In this document: positions 24,610 to 32,751 of the stretch, piece after piece
Layout: every line of letters starts with the position of its first letter
Numbering within the stretch: the stretch's first letter is position 1
Assembly: GCA_002316595.1 (NCBI GenBank)
Contig: DCDV01000030.1
Coordinates: 1,270 to 65,269, forward strand
Direction of reading: 5' to 3'
Source: Mageeibacillus sp. UBA1046
Lineage (GTDB): Bacteria > Bacillota > Clostridia > Saccharofermentanales > DTU023
DNA: 64,000 nucleotides
The notes under the pieces: generated by a model
The model's input: only the letters and a program-made list of their open reading frames with translations
Told to the model about the DNA's origin: nothing
Databases searched by the model: none
Position numbers and translations under genes: made by a program

Positions 24610-26550
24610 ATGGCAAGAATCGCCTTTTATCGTGGATGGAGACCTCAGACTTTTGATGAAGTCGTGGCACAGGAACAAGTTGTTTTTCCTTTGCGGCAGA
24701 GTGTGGTCAAGGGCGAGACCTGTCACGCTTATCTGTTTACCGGTACCAGAGGAACCGGCAAGACTTCCCTGGCTCGTATCTACGCTAAGGCAGTAAACTG
24801 CCTGGATCCGGATAATGGCAACCCCTGTAATAAATGTGAGATTTGCCTCGCTATTGACGACGGGAGCTTACTTGACGTTGTAGAAATGGACGCCGCTTCA
24901 CATAACAGTGTAGAAAATATCCGTCGGTTGACTGATGAGGTGCTCTTTGCGCCGGCCTCTGCCAGATATAAAGTGTACATAATTGACGAAGCTCATATGC
25001 TCTCAGCAGGTGCCTTCAATGCTCTGCTCAAAACGCTTGAGGAACCTCCGGCGCATGCAATTTTCATTCTTGCCACCACAGAGCCCCACCGAATCCCCGC
25101 TACAATTATCTCTCGCTGTCAGCGTTATGATTTCCGTCGTATCCCGCTGGAAGATGTTACAACAAGGCTGCGCCTAATCGCCGGCAGTTATAAGATAGAT
25201 GTTACTGATGAAGCTTTGAGAACAATGGCCCTTCTGGCAGAAGGAACACTCCGTGACGCCATTTCGCTGCTTGACCAGGCCAATACAGGTGTCGAAGGCG
25301 AAATTACTCGTGATGCGGTATTAGATCTGGTAGGTTTAGTCGATGACCAGTTTCTGGCAGACCTTGCCGGTGCTATACTCGGTAAGAGGGTTGACCTGTT
25401 GCTGGCCTTAGTTGATCAGCTCTCTTTGTCCGGGCGCGACCTGGTCCAAACCGTGGCCGATCTCGCCCGTTACCTGCGCAATGTCCTGATTTGCAAAATA
25501 TCCGACAATCCCGCAGATATGATCCAGGCTACCGGGCAATCATTAAATAATATGCTCAGCTTAGCAAAAAATTCCGATGCTAAAACGATAATTATGTTGA
25601 TTCAAGGCTTATCCTCTTTGCTGAATGAATTGCGCTGGACTCCGGATCTGCGCACCAGTCTGGAGATCGGTTTGATCAGATTACTGGGCGATATTCCTGA
25701 TTCAGTAATTGAGAGGTTGACCACCGACGATTCTGCCGTCACAGCAAAATCTGAGCCGATTGCAAAAGCAGCGCGGCAAGCAGCTGCGCCTGCTGAAGAC
25801 AATCTGCCTGCCGAATCTGCAGTTGACGGCAACGGGAAGCCGCTGATAACTGCAGCCTGTGAAGCTATGGCTGAAGATACCGAAGCAAATGATACTTCAG
25901 TGACGGCCGCTGCCAAAGCCGCTGACTATGAGGTTGACGCAGCTGATGCCCCGGCAGATGCTGCAGTGGATGAAGCAACCGATGAAGCAGCCAAGGACGC
26001 AAAGAATAACACAGCTGACAACGCAGCGTATGACTCGGCAGATGAACCGGCAGATGCTCCAGCCTGTGAAGCTATGGATGAAGCAGCCAATGACGCTGCA
26101 GATGATTCAACAGATGGCACAGTGGACAGCACCGATGATGACCCGGCGGATGGCGAAGAGATTAATGATACAGTCGCTGCTGCAACCCTGTTGGACCATG
26201 ATCAGCTGATTACACACTGGACAAATATCTTAAATGAACTTAATGAGCTCGGCCATATAGATATATTGATTATGGCACGCTCTTCACATGTTAGTTATGA
26301 TGGTACCAACTGGTATCTTGATTTTGACAGCACTATGAATTCACAATTCGAGCGTTGCAGCATGCCCGATGCGACCAGGCTGCTATGCCGGCTTGTATCA
26401 CAGGAGATGGAACAGCCGGTTAATGTTATAGCCAGGCAGAACACAGAGGCAGAGGATAATGCCGGTGCTACGGCTGAACCGGAATGGCTTAGTCGTATCA
26501 GAAAGGTCTGCCAGGATACTGACGTACCTTTAGAAGTGGAGGAAGAATAG
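24610..26550 (+). CDS. dnaX: DNA polymerase III subunit gamma/tau
   Basis: This 646-residue clamp-loader ATPase starts YRGWRPQTFDEVVAQEQV. Walker A is GTRGTGKTS (about residues 44-52). The zinc site is C-(8)-C-(2)-C-(2)-C in CLDPDNGNPCNKCEIC, Walker B is IDEAHM and sensor 1 lies in ATTEPHRIPATIISRCQRYDF. The start is the ATG at 24610 with GGAGGAAGGAG upstream; an earlier in-frame ATG at 24541 lies inside the SRP RNA. After the conserved AAA+ and collar domains (to about residue 375) comes a 130-residue acidic, alanine- and aspartate-rich low-complexity segment with imperfect repeats, then a small C-terminal domain. This linker is odd in composition but in frame. It is the first gene of dnaX–ybaB–recR. 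Confidence 0.95.
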   Translation: MARIAFYRGWRPQTFDEVVAQEQVVFPLRQSVVKGETCHAYLFTGTRGTGKTSLARIYAKAVNCLDPDNGNPCNKCEICLAIDDGSLLDVVEMDAASHNSVENIRRLTDEVLFAPASARYKVYIIDEAHMLSAGAFNALLKTLEEPPAHAIFILATTEPHRIPATIISRCQRYDFRRIPLEDVTTRLRLIAGSYKIDVTDEALRTMALLAEGTLRDAISLLDQANTGVEGEITRDAVLDLVGLVDDQFLADLAGAILGKRVDLLLALVDQLSLSGRDLVQTVADLARYLRNVLICKISDNPADMIQATGQSLNNMLSLAKNSDAKTIIMLIQGLSSLLNELRWTPDLRTSLEIGLIRLLGDIPDSVIERLTTDDSAVTAKSEPIAKAARQAAAPAEDNLPAESAVDGNGKPLITAACEAMAEDTEANDTSVTAAAKAADYEVDAADAPADAAVDEATDEAAKDAKNNTADNAAYDSADEPADAPACEAMDEAANDAADDSTDGTVDSTDDDPADGEEINDTVAAATLLDHDQLITHWTNILNELNELGHIDILIMARSSHVSYDGTNWYLDFDSTMNSQFERCSMPDATRLLCRLVSQEMEQPVNVIARQNTEAEDNAGATAEPEWLSRIRKVCQDTDVPLEVEEE

Positions 26551-26904
26551 ATGGCGAAAAAAGGAATGCCGATGGGTAAAGGATTCGGCGGCGGCAATAT
26601 GAATCAGCTTATGCAGCAGGCTCAGCGCATGCAGCGGGAGCTTGAGATAGCACAGGAAGAAACTAAGGATATGACAGGAGAGACTTCTGTCGGCGGTGGT
26701 TTTGTCAAAGTCACAGTCGGCAGCGACCACCAAGTTCTATCATTGGAACTGGCCAGGGAAGTAATTGATCCGGACGATGCGGAAATGCTGCAAGATCTGG
26801 TTGTGGCTGCCATTAATGAAGCAATGCGCGATCTTGACAGCAAGATTGAAGCCAGAATGGCCAAAGTTACTGGTGGAAGCGGCATGGGATTCCCGGGTTT
26901 ATAA
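26551..26904 (+). CDS. ybaB: YbaB/EbfC family nucleoid-associated protein
   Basis: This 117-residue DNA-binding protein forms dimers that coat DNA. It has the glycine-rich start GKGFGGGNMNQLMQQAQRMQ, an amphipathic helix, and the family motif GGGFVKVTVGSDHQVLSLEL followed by MLQDLVVAAINEAM. The ATG directly follows the dnaX stop with GGAGGA in the end of dnaX, so translation is coupled. The order dnaX–ybaB–recR is widely conserved. Confidence 0.95.
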   Translation: MAKKGMPMGKGFGGGNMNQLMQQAQRMQRELEIAQEETKDMTGETSVGGGFVKVTVGSDHQVLSLELAREVIDPDDAEMLQDLVVAAINEAMRDLDSKIEARMAKVTGGSGMGFPGL

Positions 26905-26907
26905 GTA

Positions 26908-27516
26908 ATGGCAAGACATTTTTCACCTGCTATTGAACGCCTCATCACATCACTGGGAAAGCTGCCCGGCATCGGCAGAAAAGGTTCCCAGCGTCTCGCA
27001 TATTATATTCTGGCTCAGGAAGATTCCTTTGCCCGGGAGCTGGCTGAAGCTATCCGGAATGCCAGCGAGCAGATCCATCTGTGCCCCATCTGCTGCGATC
27101 TGACAGAGACTGATCCCTGTGAAATCTGCGCCTCACCTCAGCGCGACCGCTCTATGATCTGTGTGGTTGAGAATCCGCGCGATATCGTTTCCATTGAGAA
27201 GATACAAGAGTACAAGGGGCTTTATCATGTCTTGCATGGAGCAATATCACCGATGCAAGACATCGGACCCGAGCAAATCAAGCTGAAGGAGCTTTTAGTC
27301 AGATTGCAGGAAGCTGATGAAGTATCAGAGGTCGTATTGGCGACTAATCCTACTGTAGAGGGAGAGGCGACAGCTTTATATATCGCCCGCTTGCTAAAAA
27401 ACACCGGCATCAAAACCACCAGGCTGGCACATGGCATCCCTATGGGCAGTGATCTGGAATATGCGGACGAAGTAACTTTGATGAGAGCCTTTGTAGGCAG
27501 ACAAGACATCAGTTAA
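26908..27516 (+). CDS. recR: Recombination mediator protein RecR
   Basis: This 202-residue protein acts with RecF/RecO in loading RecA at gaps. The N-terminal helix-hairpin-helix reads LPGIGRKGSQRLAYYIL. The zinc finger is C-PI-C-C…DPCEIC. The Toprim domain starts ICVVENPRDIVSIE and includes the conserved EVVLATNPTVEGEATALYIARLL and the C-terminal RLAHGIPMGSDLEYADEVTL. It is full length for the family and begins three bases after ybaB. A five-copy 19-bp tandem repeat begins five bases after its stop. Confidence 0.96.
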   Translation: MARHFSPAIERLITSLGKLPGIGRKGSQRLAYYILAQEDSFARELAEAIRNASEQIHLCPICCDLTETDPCEICASPQRDRSMICVVENPRDIVSIEKIQEYKGLYHVLHGAISPMQDIGPEQIKLKELLVRLQEADEVSEVVLATNPTVEGEATALYIARLLKNTGIKTTRLAHGIPMGSDLEYADEVTLMRAFVGRQDIS

Positions 27517-27520
27517 GGCC

Positions 27521-27615
27521 GTGTCTCTGCAATAAGTTGGTATCTCTGCAGTAAGTCGGTATCTCTGTAATTATGCAGCATCTCTGTAATAAGTGGGTTT
27601 CTTTGCAAAACAGTG
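27521..27615. repeat. Tandem repeat, five units of exactly 19 bp, directly after recR
   Basis: Units begin at 27521, 27540, 27559, 27578 and 27597 and follow the consensus GTATCTCTGCAATAAGTGG. Adjacent units differ at two to seven positions, but the 19-bp period is strict. The array lies between the convergent recR and divIC genes. It does not resemble the recR 3' end and forms no strong hairpin. Confidence 0.9.
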
Positions 27616-27669
27616 CAAGTATATTATAGATAATTAATTGAAGGCGCTTACCTTTGAGGGCAGCGTCTT

Positions 27670-27984
27670 TTATTTTTCAGCGATGATTATATCTTCAGGT
27701 GCGACCATGCCCAAGTTATCTCTTGCGACCCGTTCGATATATTCGGGGGTTCCCTCAATACTAAGTAATTGTTCTAATTCAAAGTTGATAGCTTCCAGCT
27801 CGGCCTTCTCCGCTGCCAGCTCTTCGTGCTTGCGCAGCAGACGTTCAGATTCCTGTTCCTGGGAAACAAAGATCGTAAAGCAGACAGCCAGAACAATAAT
27901 CAGCCCGCCGGAGAAAATCATTCTCGTCAACGCTGCTTTTGACATTTTAGTCTTCACTTTTTCGGTCGAGCGCTTGCCGTTCAT
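27670..27984 (-). CDS. divIC: Septum formation initiator family protein DivIC/FtsB
   Basis: This 104-residue bitopic division protein has a short basic cytoplasmic tail, one membrane helix (about residues 22-40) and a coiled coil with heptads (QESERLLRKHEELAAEKAELEA, trimmed). It ends with the family motif TPEYIERVARDNLGMV. It helps assemble the septal wall-synthesis complex. AGGAGGTC eight bases before the ATG supports the start. In related genomes it follows rqcP in the mazG–rqcP region, as here, but a terminator lies between, so it probably has its own promoter in 28000-28100. Confidence 0.92.
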   Translation of the reverse strand: MNGKRSTEKVKTKMSKAALTRMIFSGGLIIVLAVCFTIFVSQEQESERLLRKHEELAAEKAELEAINFELEQLLSIEGTPEYIERVARDNLGMVAPEDIIIAEK

Positions 27985-28105
27985 CGCTACAAGACCTCCT
28001 GCTGACGTTACATCATTACTTAACCATCTGTGTCGTTTATTGTATCTGTTTTTTGTTCGGTTTGTCCAGTCTCCAAGTCTCTTTTATCTGCGAAAACACA
28101 CGAAA

Positions 28106-28125
28106 AAAGCCCGAAACCGGGCTTT
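28106..28125 (-). terminator. Rho-independent terminator after rqcP
   Basis: AAAGCCCG and CGGGCTTT form an 8-bp stem with a four-base loop. On the minus strand it is followed by TTTTTTCG-like sequence. It ends the nrdD–nrdG–mazG–rqcP transcript about 80 bases after the rqcP stop. Confidence 0.8.
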
Positions 28126-28203
28126 AAAAGTAAAAGTAATCAAAATGTAACAATTCGCAGCGACGCTGGCCGCAGCCATATCGGAGTTCTTGGGGACAAT
28201 AAA

Positions 28204-28446
28204 TCAACTTAAAAGCTCGTATAGAGTCTCTGCTTCTTCTTTCCTTACCGACTGCTTAATATCCGTAACCTTTATCTTGGTCTGTCGCTCACCAAAACCG
28301 ATTTCAATGATATCGCCGATCGCTACTTCAGTGCCCGGTTTCGCTCTCTTGCCATTAATGCTGACTCTGCCGGCTGCAGCCATTTCATTAGCCACTGTGC
28401 GCCTTTTCACAATCCTCGACACTTTTAAAAATTTATCTAATCTCAC
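28204..28446 (-). CDS. rqcP: RNA-binding S4 domain protein RqcP (YabO-like)
   Basis: This 80-residue protein is almost entirely an S4 domain: MRLDKFLKVSRIVKRRTVAN, then AGRVSINGKRAKPGTEVAIGD. RqcP binds the 50S subunit and helps RqcH extend stalled nascent chains with alanine tails in ribosome quality control. The GTG start overlaps the mazG stop as GTGA. The family is normally 80-90 residues. A terminator follows downstream. Confidence 0.9.
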   Translation of the reverse strand: MRLDKFLKVSRIVKRRTVANEMAAAGRVSINGKRAKPGTEVAIGDIIEIGFGERQTKIKVTDIKQSVRKEEAETLYELLS

Positions 28447-29327
28447 TCTTCTTCTCTCTTCTCTAACAACTTAACTTCATCCCACAAGTCATCTAATTCT
28501 TCCAGAGTCATACTCGCCATCTCTTTATCTCTGCTAATAGCCAATTGCTCCATGCTGGCAAATCTGCGAATAAATTTATCCGTACATAAATTTAGTGCCA
28601 CTTCCGGTTCAACCTTCAGGGCTCTAAGGTAATTTACAACGGCAAATAACAGATCTCCGGATTCCTTCTCCACAGCTTTACGGCCATCGGCGGCGCTCCA
28701 TTCACCGGAAATCAATTTATCCTGAGCTTCCTCAATTTGTTCTTTGATCTCTTCTAGTTCCTCAAAAATCTTTGCCAGCGACCCGCTGCTGTCCGGCCAG
28801 TCAAAACCTACCTGGGCTGCTCTTTTTTGTACCTTGTATGCTCTGGTAAGTGCCGGAAGGGAGCGGGGAACATCCTGGAGAACTTCTGTCTGACTCTTGA
28901 GTCCTTTTTCAATTTTCTTATTCTTCTCCCAGGTCTGCAGCACTTCCGCAGAATTGCAGGCAATATCCTGGCCAAAAACATGAGTGTGTCTTGAGATCAA
29001 TTTTCGCGAGATAGAAGTCACGACGTCATTAAAGTCAAACTCGCCGTTTTCCTCAGCCATCCTAGCGTGAAAAACGACTTGCATCAGGACATCTCCCAAT
29101 TCTTCCTTCAGACTGTCAGGATCCTCCGCTTGAATAGCGTCTATTACTTCGTAGGCTTCTTCGATCAAATTATGTTTAATACTGGCATGAGTCTGCTCTC
29201 TGTCCCAGGGACAACCGTCAGGAGAGCGCAAGAATGTCAGAATCGAAATCAGATCATCAATTCCATATTTCTTTTCTACCAGTTCTTTGATACCGGAATT
29301 CTTAAATTTCTCGGTGTCTGCGTCCAT
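28443..29327 (-). CDS. mazG: Nucleoside triphosphate pyrophosphohydrolase MazG
   Basis: This 294-residue enzyme has a complete double MazG domain. Domain 1 has LRSPDGCPWDREQTHASIKH, EEAYEVIDAI and EELGDVLMQVVFHARMAEE with the metal-binding ExxE–ExxD residues. Domain 2 has KVQKRAAQVGFDW and ESGDLLFAVVNYLRAL. MazG hydrolyses (d)NTPs to the monophosphate and pyrophosphate, cleaning the nucleotide pool. Its ATG shares one base with the nrdG stop (TAATG), and its stop overlaps rqcP. Placing it directly behind the anaerobic ribonucleotide reductase genes links dNTP making and pool sanitation in one transcript. Confidence 0.94.
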   Translation of the reverse strand: MDADTEKFKNSGIKELVEKKYGIDDLISILTFLRSPDGCPWDREQTHASIKHNLIEEAYEVIDAIQAEDPDSLKEELGDVLMQVVFHARMAEENGEFDFNDVVTSISRKLISRHTHVFGQDIACNSAEVLQTWEKNKKIEKGLKSQTEVLQDVPRSLPALTRAYKVQKRAAQVGFDWPDSSGSLAKIFEELEEIKEQIEEAQDKLISGEWSAADGRKAVEKESGDLLFAVVNYLRALKVEPEVALNLCTDKFIRRFASMEQLAISRDKEMASMTLEELDDLWDEVKLLEKREEE

Positions 29328-29875
29328 TACGTGAGTTCCCCTAATTCTTCAGTCATAAAACCATCTTTCATGACCAGTATACGCTGATTGCTGCTGCCGC
29401 GAATACTAAGGGAGATATCCTTCAATTCTTCTATGAAAGAGCCATCGATCAAATAATCAACCTGCCTTAGTAATTCACTGACATGCTGGCCGGCATCTGC
29501 GGCATATCTCAGTTCCTCATATGTATAACCACTATAACAGATGACATCAAGGCCTAAACGATGTGCCTCCTTCGCCAACATCGTCAGAGGCAACGGCTGC
29601 AAGAATGGTTCACCCCCGGAGATAGTAAGCCCTTTCAGGAGCTTATTTGCCCGCAAGGCTTTTACATGTGTCCAGAGGTCAGTTACCTGCCCTCCGTAAA
29701 AATCATGGGTGGTGGGATTATGGCAGCCGGAACAGTGATGTGAACAGCCCTGAACGAAGATTACATAACGCAGCCCCGGGCCATCAACAGAAGACTCCGC
29801 TTCAACACCTGCGATCCTGACGAAGGAATCGCGAAATACAAGCTCGTCTGTTTCAGCATTCATATTAATATTCAC
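29327..29875 (-). CDS. nrdG: Anaerobic ribonucleoside-triphosphate reductase activating protein NrdG
   Basis: This 182-residue radical SAM enzyme makes the glycyl radical on NrdD. The cluster motif CSHHCSGC (C-x3-C-x2-C) lies in FVQGCSHHCSGCHNP, and GLTISGGEPFLQP is the SAM-binding GGE region. The frame opens with GTG at 29875, one base after the nrdD stop; an ATG four codons later is an alternative, and neither has a strong binding site, so coupling to nrdD is likely. It is active only without oxygen. Confidence 0.94.
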   Translation of the reverse strand: MNINMNAETDELVFRDSFVRIAGVEAESSVDGPGLRYVIFVQGCSHHCSGCHNPTTHDFYGGQVTDLWTHVKALRANKLLKGLTISGGEPFLQPLPLTMLAKEAHRLGLDVICYSGYTYEELRYAADAGQHVSELLRQVDYLIDGSFIEELKDISLSIRGSSNQRILVMKDGFMTEELGELT

Positions 29876-29876
29876 T

Positions 29877-32396
29877 CTAATGTCCAGGATTGAGTCCGTG
29901 ATGTACCCGGGCCTTTACCTCAGACTGCTTGGCATCATTAAAGCGTTCCAGCGAGCCGACCAGATAGCCGGTAATTCGTCGGATACGCTGGAAGGCAAGG
30001 CCATTTCTCTGCTGTGAGCTAATGTAGGCGAGGGTATTGGGGTATTGTCTTTTCAGTTCCAGTAATTTATCTTTGGATAAGGTCTCGTTCTCTCTGCGTT
30101 CGCAGCGAGGACAGATCTCGCCTATTACCCCCACATAACCGCAAAGCGGATCACGATCAACGGGATGATTGACTGAACCATAACCAAGGTTATTTTCCTT
30201 CATTGCTCTGATTACTGCGGCAAAGGCCTCAGGATTCTGGGCAGCGTCTCCATCCAGCTCGACATAGCTGATGTGGCCGGCATTTGTTAACTCATGATAA
30301 GGTCCCTCTATCTGGATTTTTTCCAGGGCTGATATGGGGAAATAGACCGGGATATGGAAAGAATTTGTATAGAATTCACGATCTGTAATGCCGGGCAAAA
30401 TTCCATAACGATTGCGGTCAAGCTTGAGGAAGCGTCCGGATAACCCCTCGGCGGGGGTTGCCAAAAGCGTGAAATTCAGTTGCATCATCTCAGATTTTTC
30501 GTCACAGCGTTTACGCATATGTCTGACGATCTCCAGTCCTAATTTCCTGCTTGCCTCGGATTCTCCGTGATGCTTGCCGGTAAGTGCCTTCAATGTCTCT
30601 GCCAAACCTATAAAGCCAACGGACAAAGTGCCGTGCCTCAGGACTTTTTCGACAGGATCATTGGCCTCCAGTTTATCTGAATCAAGCCAGATACCTTGTC
30701 CCATCAGGAAAGGATTGTTCTTAACCCGACGTGCCGCCTGGATGCGATAGCGGTGCAGCAGCTGTCTAAAGACCAGATCCATTTTCTTGTCGAGCTGGTT
30801 GAAAAATTCTTTGATATCGCCGCGTGCTTCTATACCCAGGCGCGGCAGATTTATCGAAGTAAAGCTGAGGTTGCCCCTGCCATTGGTGACTTCGCGCGAA
30901 CGGTCATAAACATTTGCCATCACGCGCGTGCGGCAGCCCATATAGGCAACTTCAGAATTGTAGTCTCCCCGGCGGTAATATTGCATATTGAAGGTGGCGT
31001 CAAGGAAGGAGAAGTTCGGGAAAAGGCGCTTGGCAGAAGTGCGCATGGCAGCGCAGAAGAGATCATAGTTCGGATCCCCCTCATTGTAATTAATACCTTC
31101 TTTAACTTTAAAAATCTGAACCGGAAAAATCGGGGTTTCACCGTTGCCCAGGCCGTCACGGGTAGCTTCCAAAAGGGAGCTGATGACCAGCCTGCCCGCC
31201 GCTGAGGTATCCGTACCATAATTTATGGAGCTGAAAGGTACCTGAGCCCCAGCCCGCGAGTTCATGGTATTTAAATTATGAATCAGGGCTTGCATTGCCT
31301 GATAGGTCTCTTTTTTAGTAATTGTTCTGACTTGGACGGCAAGATTCTCCGCCAGTCGCCGGTCGATCCTGCCGGTTAAGTGCCGGATTAATTCTTCTTC
31401 GTGATCGAGAGTGAAGGGCTGGACAAAGCTGTCCAGGAGGTCTGCAGCTATTTCCTGAGCGTCTTCGTATGAAAGATTGGTATCTGAAGACAGAAGGCCC
31501 GTTGTGAGCACGCTGCGCCAGCTTTTTTTCCAGGTCTTGTTGACACCCGGCGCCATCGCAAAATCGAAAGCGGGGATTGACTGACCGCCGTGCATCTCAT
31601 TCTGATTCGCCTGGATGGCGATGCAGGCCAGAGCGGAATAGCTGGTAATTGATTGAGGCGGACGCAGGAAACCGTGCCCGGTAGAAAAACCTTTCTCGAA
31701 GAGAGCCGGAATATCGATCTGACAGCAGGTTTCTGTCAGCATGTAAAAATCTTTGTCATGAATGTGGATGTCACCGTCGCGATGGGCTGATGCCATGTCT
31801 GTGGGGAGGATATCCTGATCTACGAAGGCTTTAGCGCCTTCAGAGCCGTATTTGAGCATCGTGCCCATGGCGGTATCGGCGTCAATATTGGCATTCTCCC
31901 GCAGGAGGTCGGCCTCCTCGGAGCGGGCGAAAGTTACCTGCCGGTAAATCTTCATCAGATCACCATGCGCTTCTCTTATTTTTGTATGCTCAGCGCGATA
32001 AATCATGTAGGCTTTGGCAGTTTGCAGTCTGCCCGCCTGGAAGAGCGCTTCTTCAACACAATCCTGAATTTGTTCGACCCCGGGTACGCCGTCAACAGGG
32101 AGGGTGCGAACCACCATTACTGTAACATCATCCAGTTCAGCCTCTGTCATTGTCTCTGAAGGGATCATGGCATTGGCTTTGGCGATGGCATTTCTGATCT
32201 TGTAGGCGTCAAAGGGCATATGGCTGCCATCTCTTTTGGTGATTGATTTAGGACCGTCGAGAGGCCCTAACGTGCCAATCAGATCCTCTCTTTGCACATT
32301 TATTTCCGGGATGACCAGTATTGGAGACAGATCTTGCTCCGTTCTGTTTGCGGCTCCATCTGCGGCTGGTATGTGATTGTGATCTTCCTGTGACAT
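29877..32396 (-). CDS. nrdD: Anaerobic (class III) ribonucleoside-triphosphate reductase NrdD
   Basis: This 839-residue reductase converts ribonucleoside triphosphates to dNTPs with a glycyl radical. An ATP-cone allosteric domain (KRDGSHMPFDAYKIRNAIAK) is followed by the catalytic barrel, with DIHIHDKDFYMLTETCCQID and SINYGTDTSAAGRLV. The C-terminal zinc site is LCGYVGVIGEICPRCERRE. The glycyl radical motif region is RRITGYLVGSLERFNDAK. The ATG at 32396 is preceded by GAGGTG at suitable distance; a TTG three codons earlier is not required. Two NrdR-box-like sites lie 15-60 bases upstream. No aerobic reductase is present in the window. Confidence 0.95.
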   Translation of the reverse strand: MSQEDHNHIPAADGAANRTEQDLSPILVIPEINVQREDLIGTLGPLDGPKSITKRDGSHMPFDAYKIRNAIAKANAMIPSETMTEAELDDVTVMVVRTLPVDGVPGVEQIQDCVEEALFQAGRLQTAKAYMIYRAEHTKIREAHGDLMKIYRQVTFARSEEADLLRENANIDADTAMGTMLKYGSEGAKAFVDQDILPTDMASAHRDGDIHIHDKDFYMLTETCCQIDIPALFEKGFSTGHGFLRPPQSITSYSALACIAIQANQNEMHGGQSIPAFDFAMAPGVNKTWKKSWRSVLTTGLLSSDTNLSYEDAQEIAADLLDSFVQPFTLDHEEELIRHLTGRIDRRLAENLAVQVRTITKKETYQAMQALIHNLNTMNSRAGAQVPFSSINYGTDTSAAGRLVISSLLEATRDGLGNGETPIFPVQIFKVKEGINYNEGDPNYDLFCAAMRTSAKRLFPNFSFLDATFNMQYYRRGDYNSEVAYMGCRTRVMANVYDRSREVTNGRGNLSFTSINLPRLGIEARGDIKEFFNQLDKKMDLVFRQLLHRYRIQAARRVKNNPFLMGQGIWLDSDKLEANDPVEKVLRHGTLSVGFIGLAETLKALTGKHHGESEASRKLGLEIVRHMRKRCDEKSEMMQLNFTLLATPAEGLSGRFLKLDRNRYGILPGITDREFYTNSFHIPVYFPISALEKIQIEGPYHELTNAGHISYVELDGDAAQNPEAFAAVIRAMKENNLGYGSVNHPVDRDPLCGYVGVIGEICPRCERRENETLSKDKLLELKRQYPNTLAYISSQQRNGLAFQRIRRITGYLVGSLERFNDAKQSEVKARVHHGLNPGH

Positions 32397-32410
32397 AACA
32401 AACACCTCGT

Positions 32411-32457
32411 AGACTACATGTTGTGGTTTCAGTTCTTCATACTACCATGTATAGTAT
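32411..32457 (-). promoter_or_regulatory. Pair of candidate NrdR boxes upstream of nrdD
   Basis: Against the known NrdR-box consensus ACACWATATATWGTGT, AGACTACATGTTGTGG (32411-32426) matches 12 of 16 positions and CTACCATGTATAGTAT (32442-32457) matches 11. Their centres are exactly 31 bases apart, three DNA turns, the usual spacing of paired NrdR boxes. The second lies within a longer palindrome with ATACTA/TAGTAT arms. Confidence 0.45.
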
Positions 32458-32629
32458 CACTTCCAAGACTATAAGAACATTGCGTATTATTACAATCTTC
32501 TAACAAAAACAAGTCAACAAGTCCAAGAAATTAAAAAATTTATGGAAATTGCACGAACGAACTGTGGAACGTTGTTATTCTGCATGCTATTCCTCTGTGC
32601 CTCTTGATAGACTAAATAACTGGCAAGCG

Positions 32630-32703
32630 GTTCATTTGACGTAACTCACGTTAACGCGCAACTGCAGTTCATTTGACGTAACTCACGTTAATACGCAACT
32701 TGA
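32630..32703 (+). promoter_or_regulatory. Two tandem 37-bp repeats, each holding a 19-bp palindromic operator
   Basis: Two consecutive 37-bp units (32630-32666 and 32667-32703) each contain TTGACGTAACTCACGTTAA (32636-32654 and 32673-32691). This is an inverted repeat of TTRACGT around a five-base centre with one mismatch. The second copy overlaps a plausible -35 (TTAATA at 32688), 17 bases before TATATA at 32711. It therefore looks like a duplicated operator controlling the CoA-disulfide reductase operon. The two palindromes are identical while the rest of the unit has begun to differ. Confidence 0.6.
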
Positions 32704-32751
32704 GTTAAACTATATACAGATATTAGATATTATTTGTAAGGAGTGAAAGCC

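Noticed and set aside
13873..27615. Repeat arrays considered as CRISPR
   Set aside because: Units are directly adjacent, degenerate and only 19-34 bp long with no spacers, and no cas genes are present.
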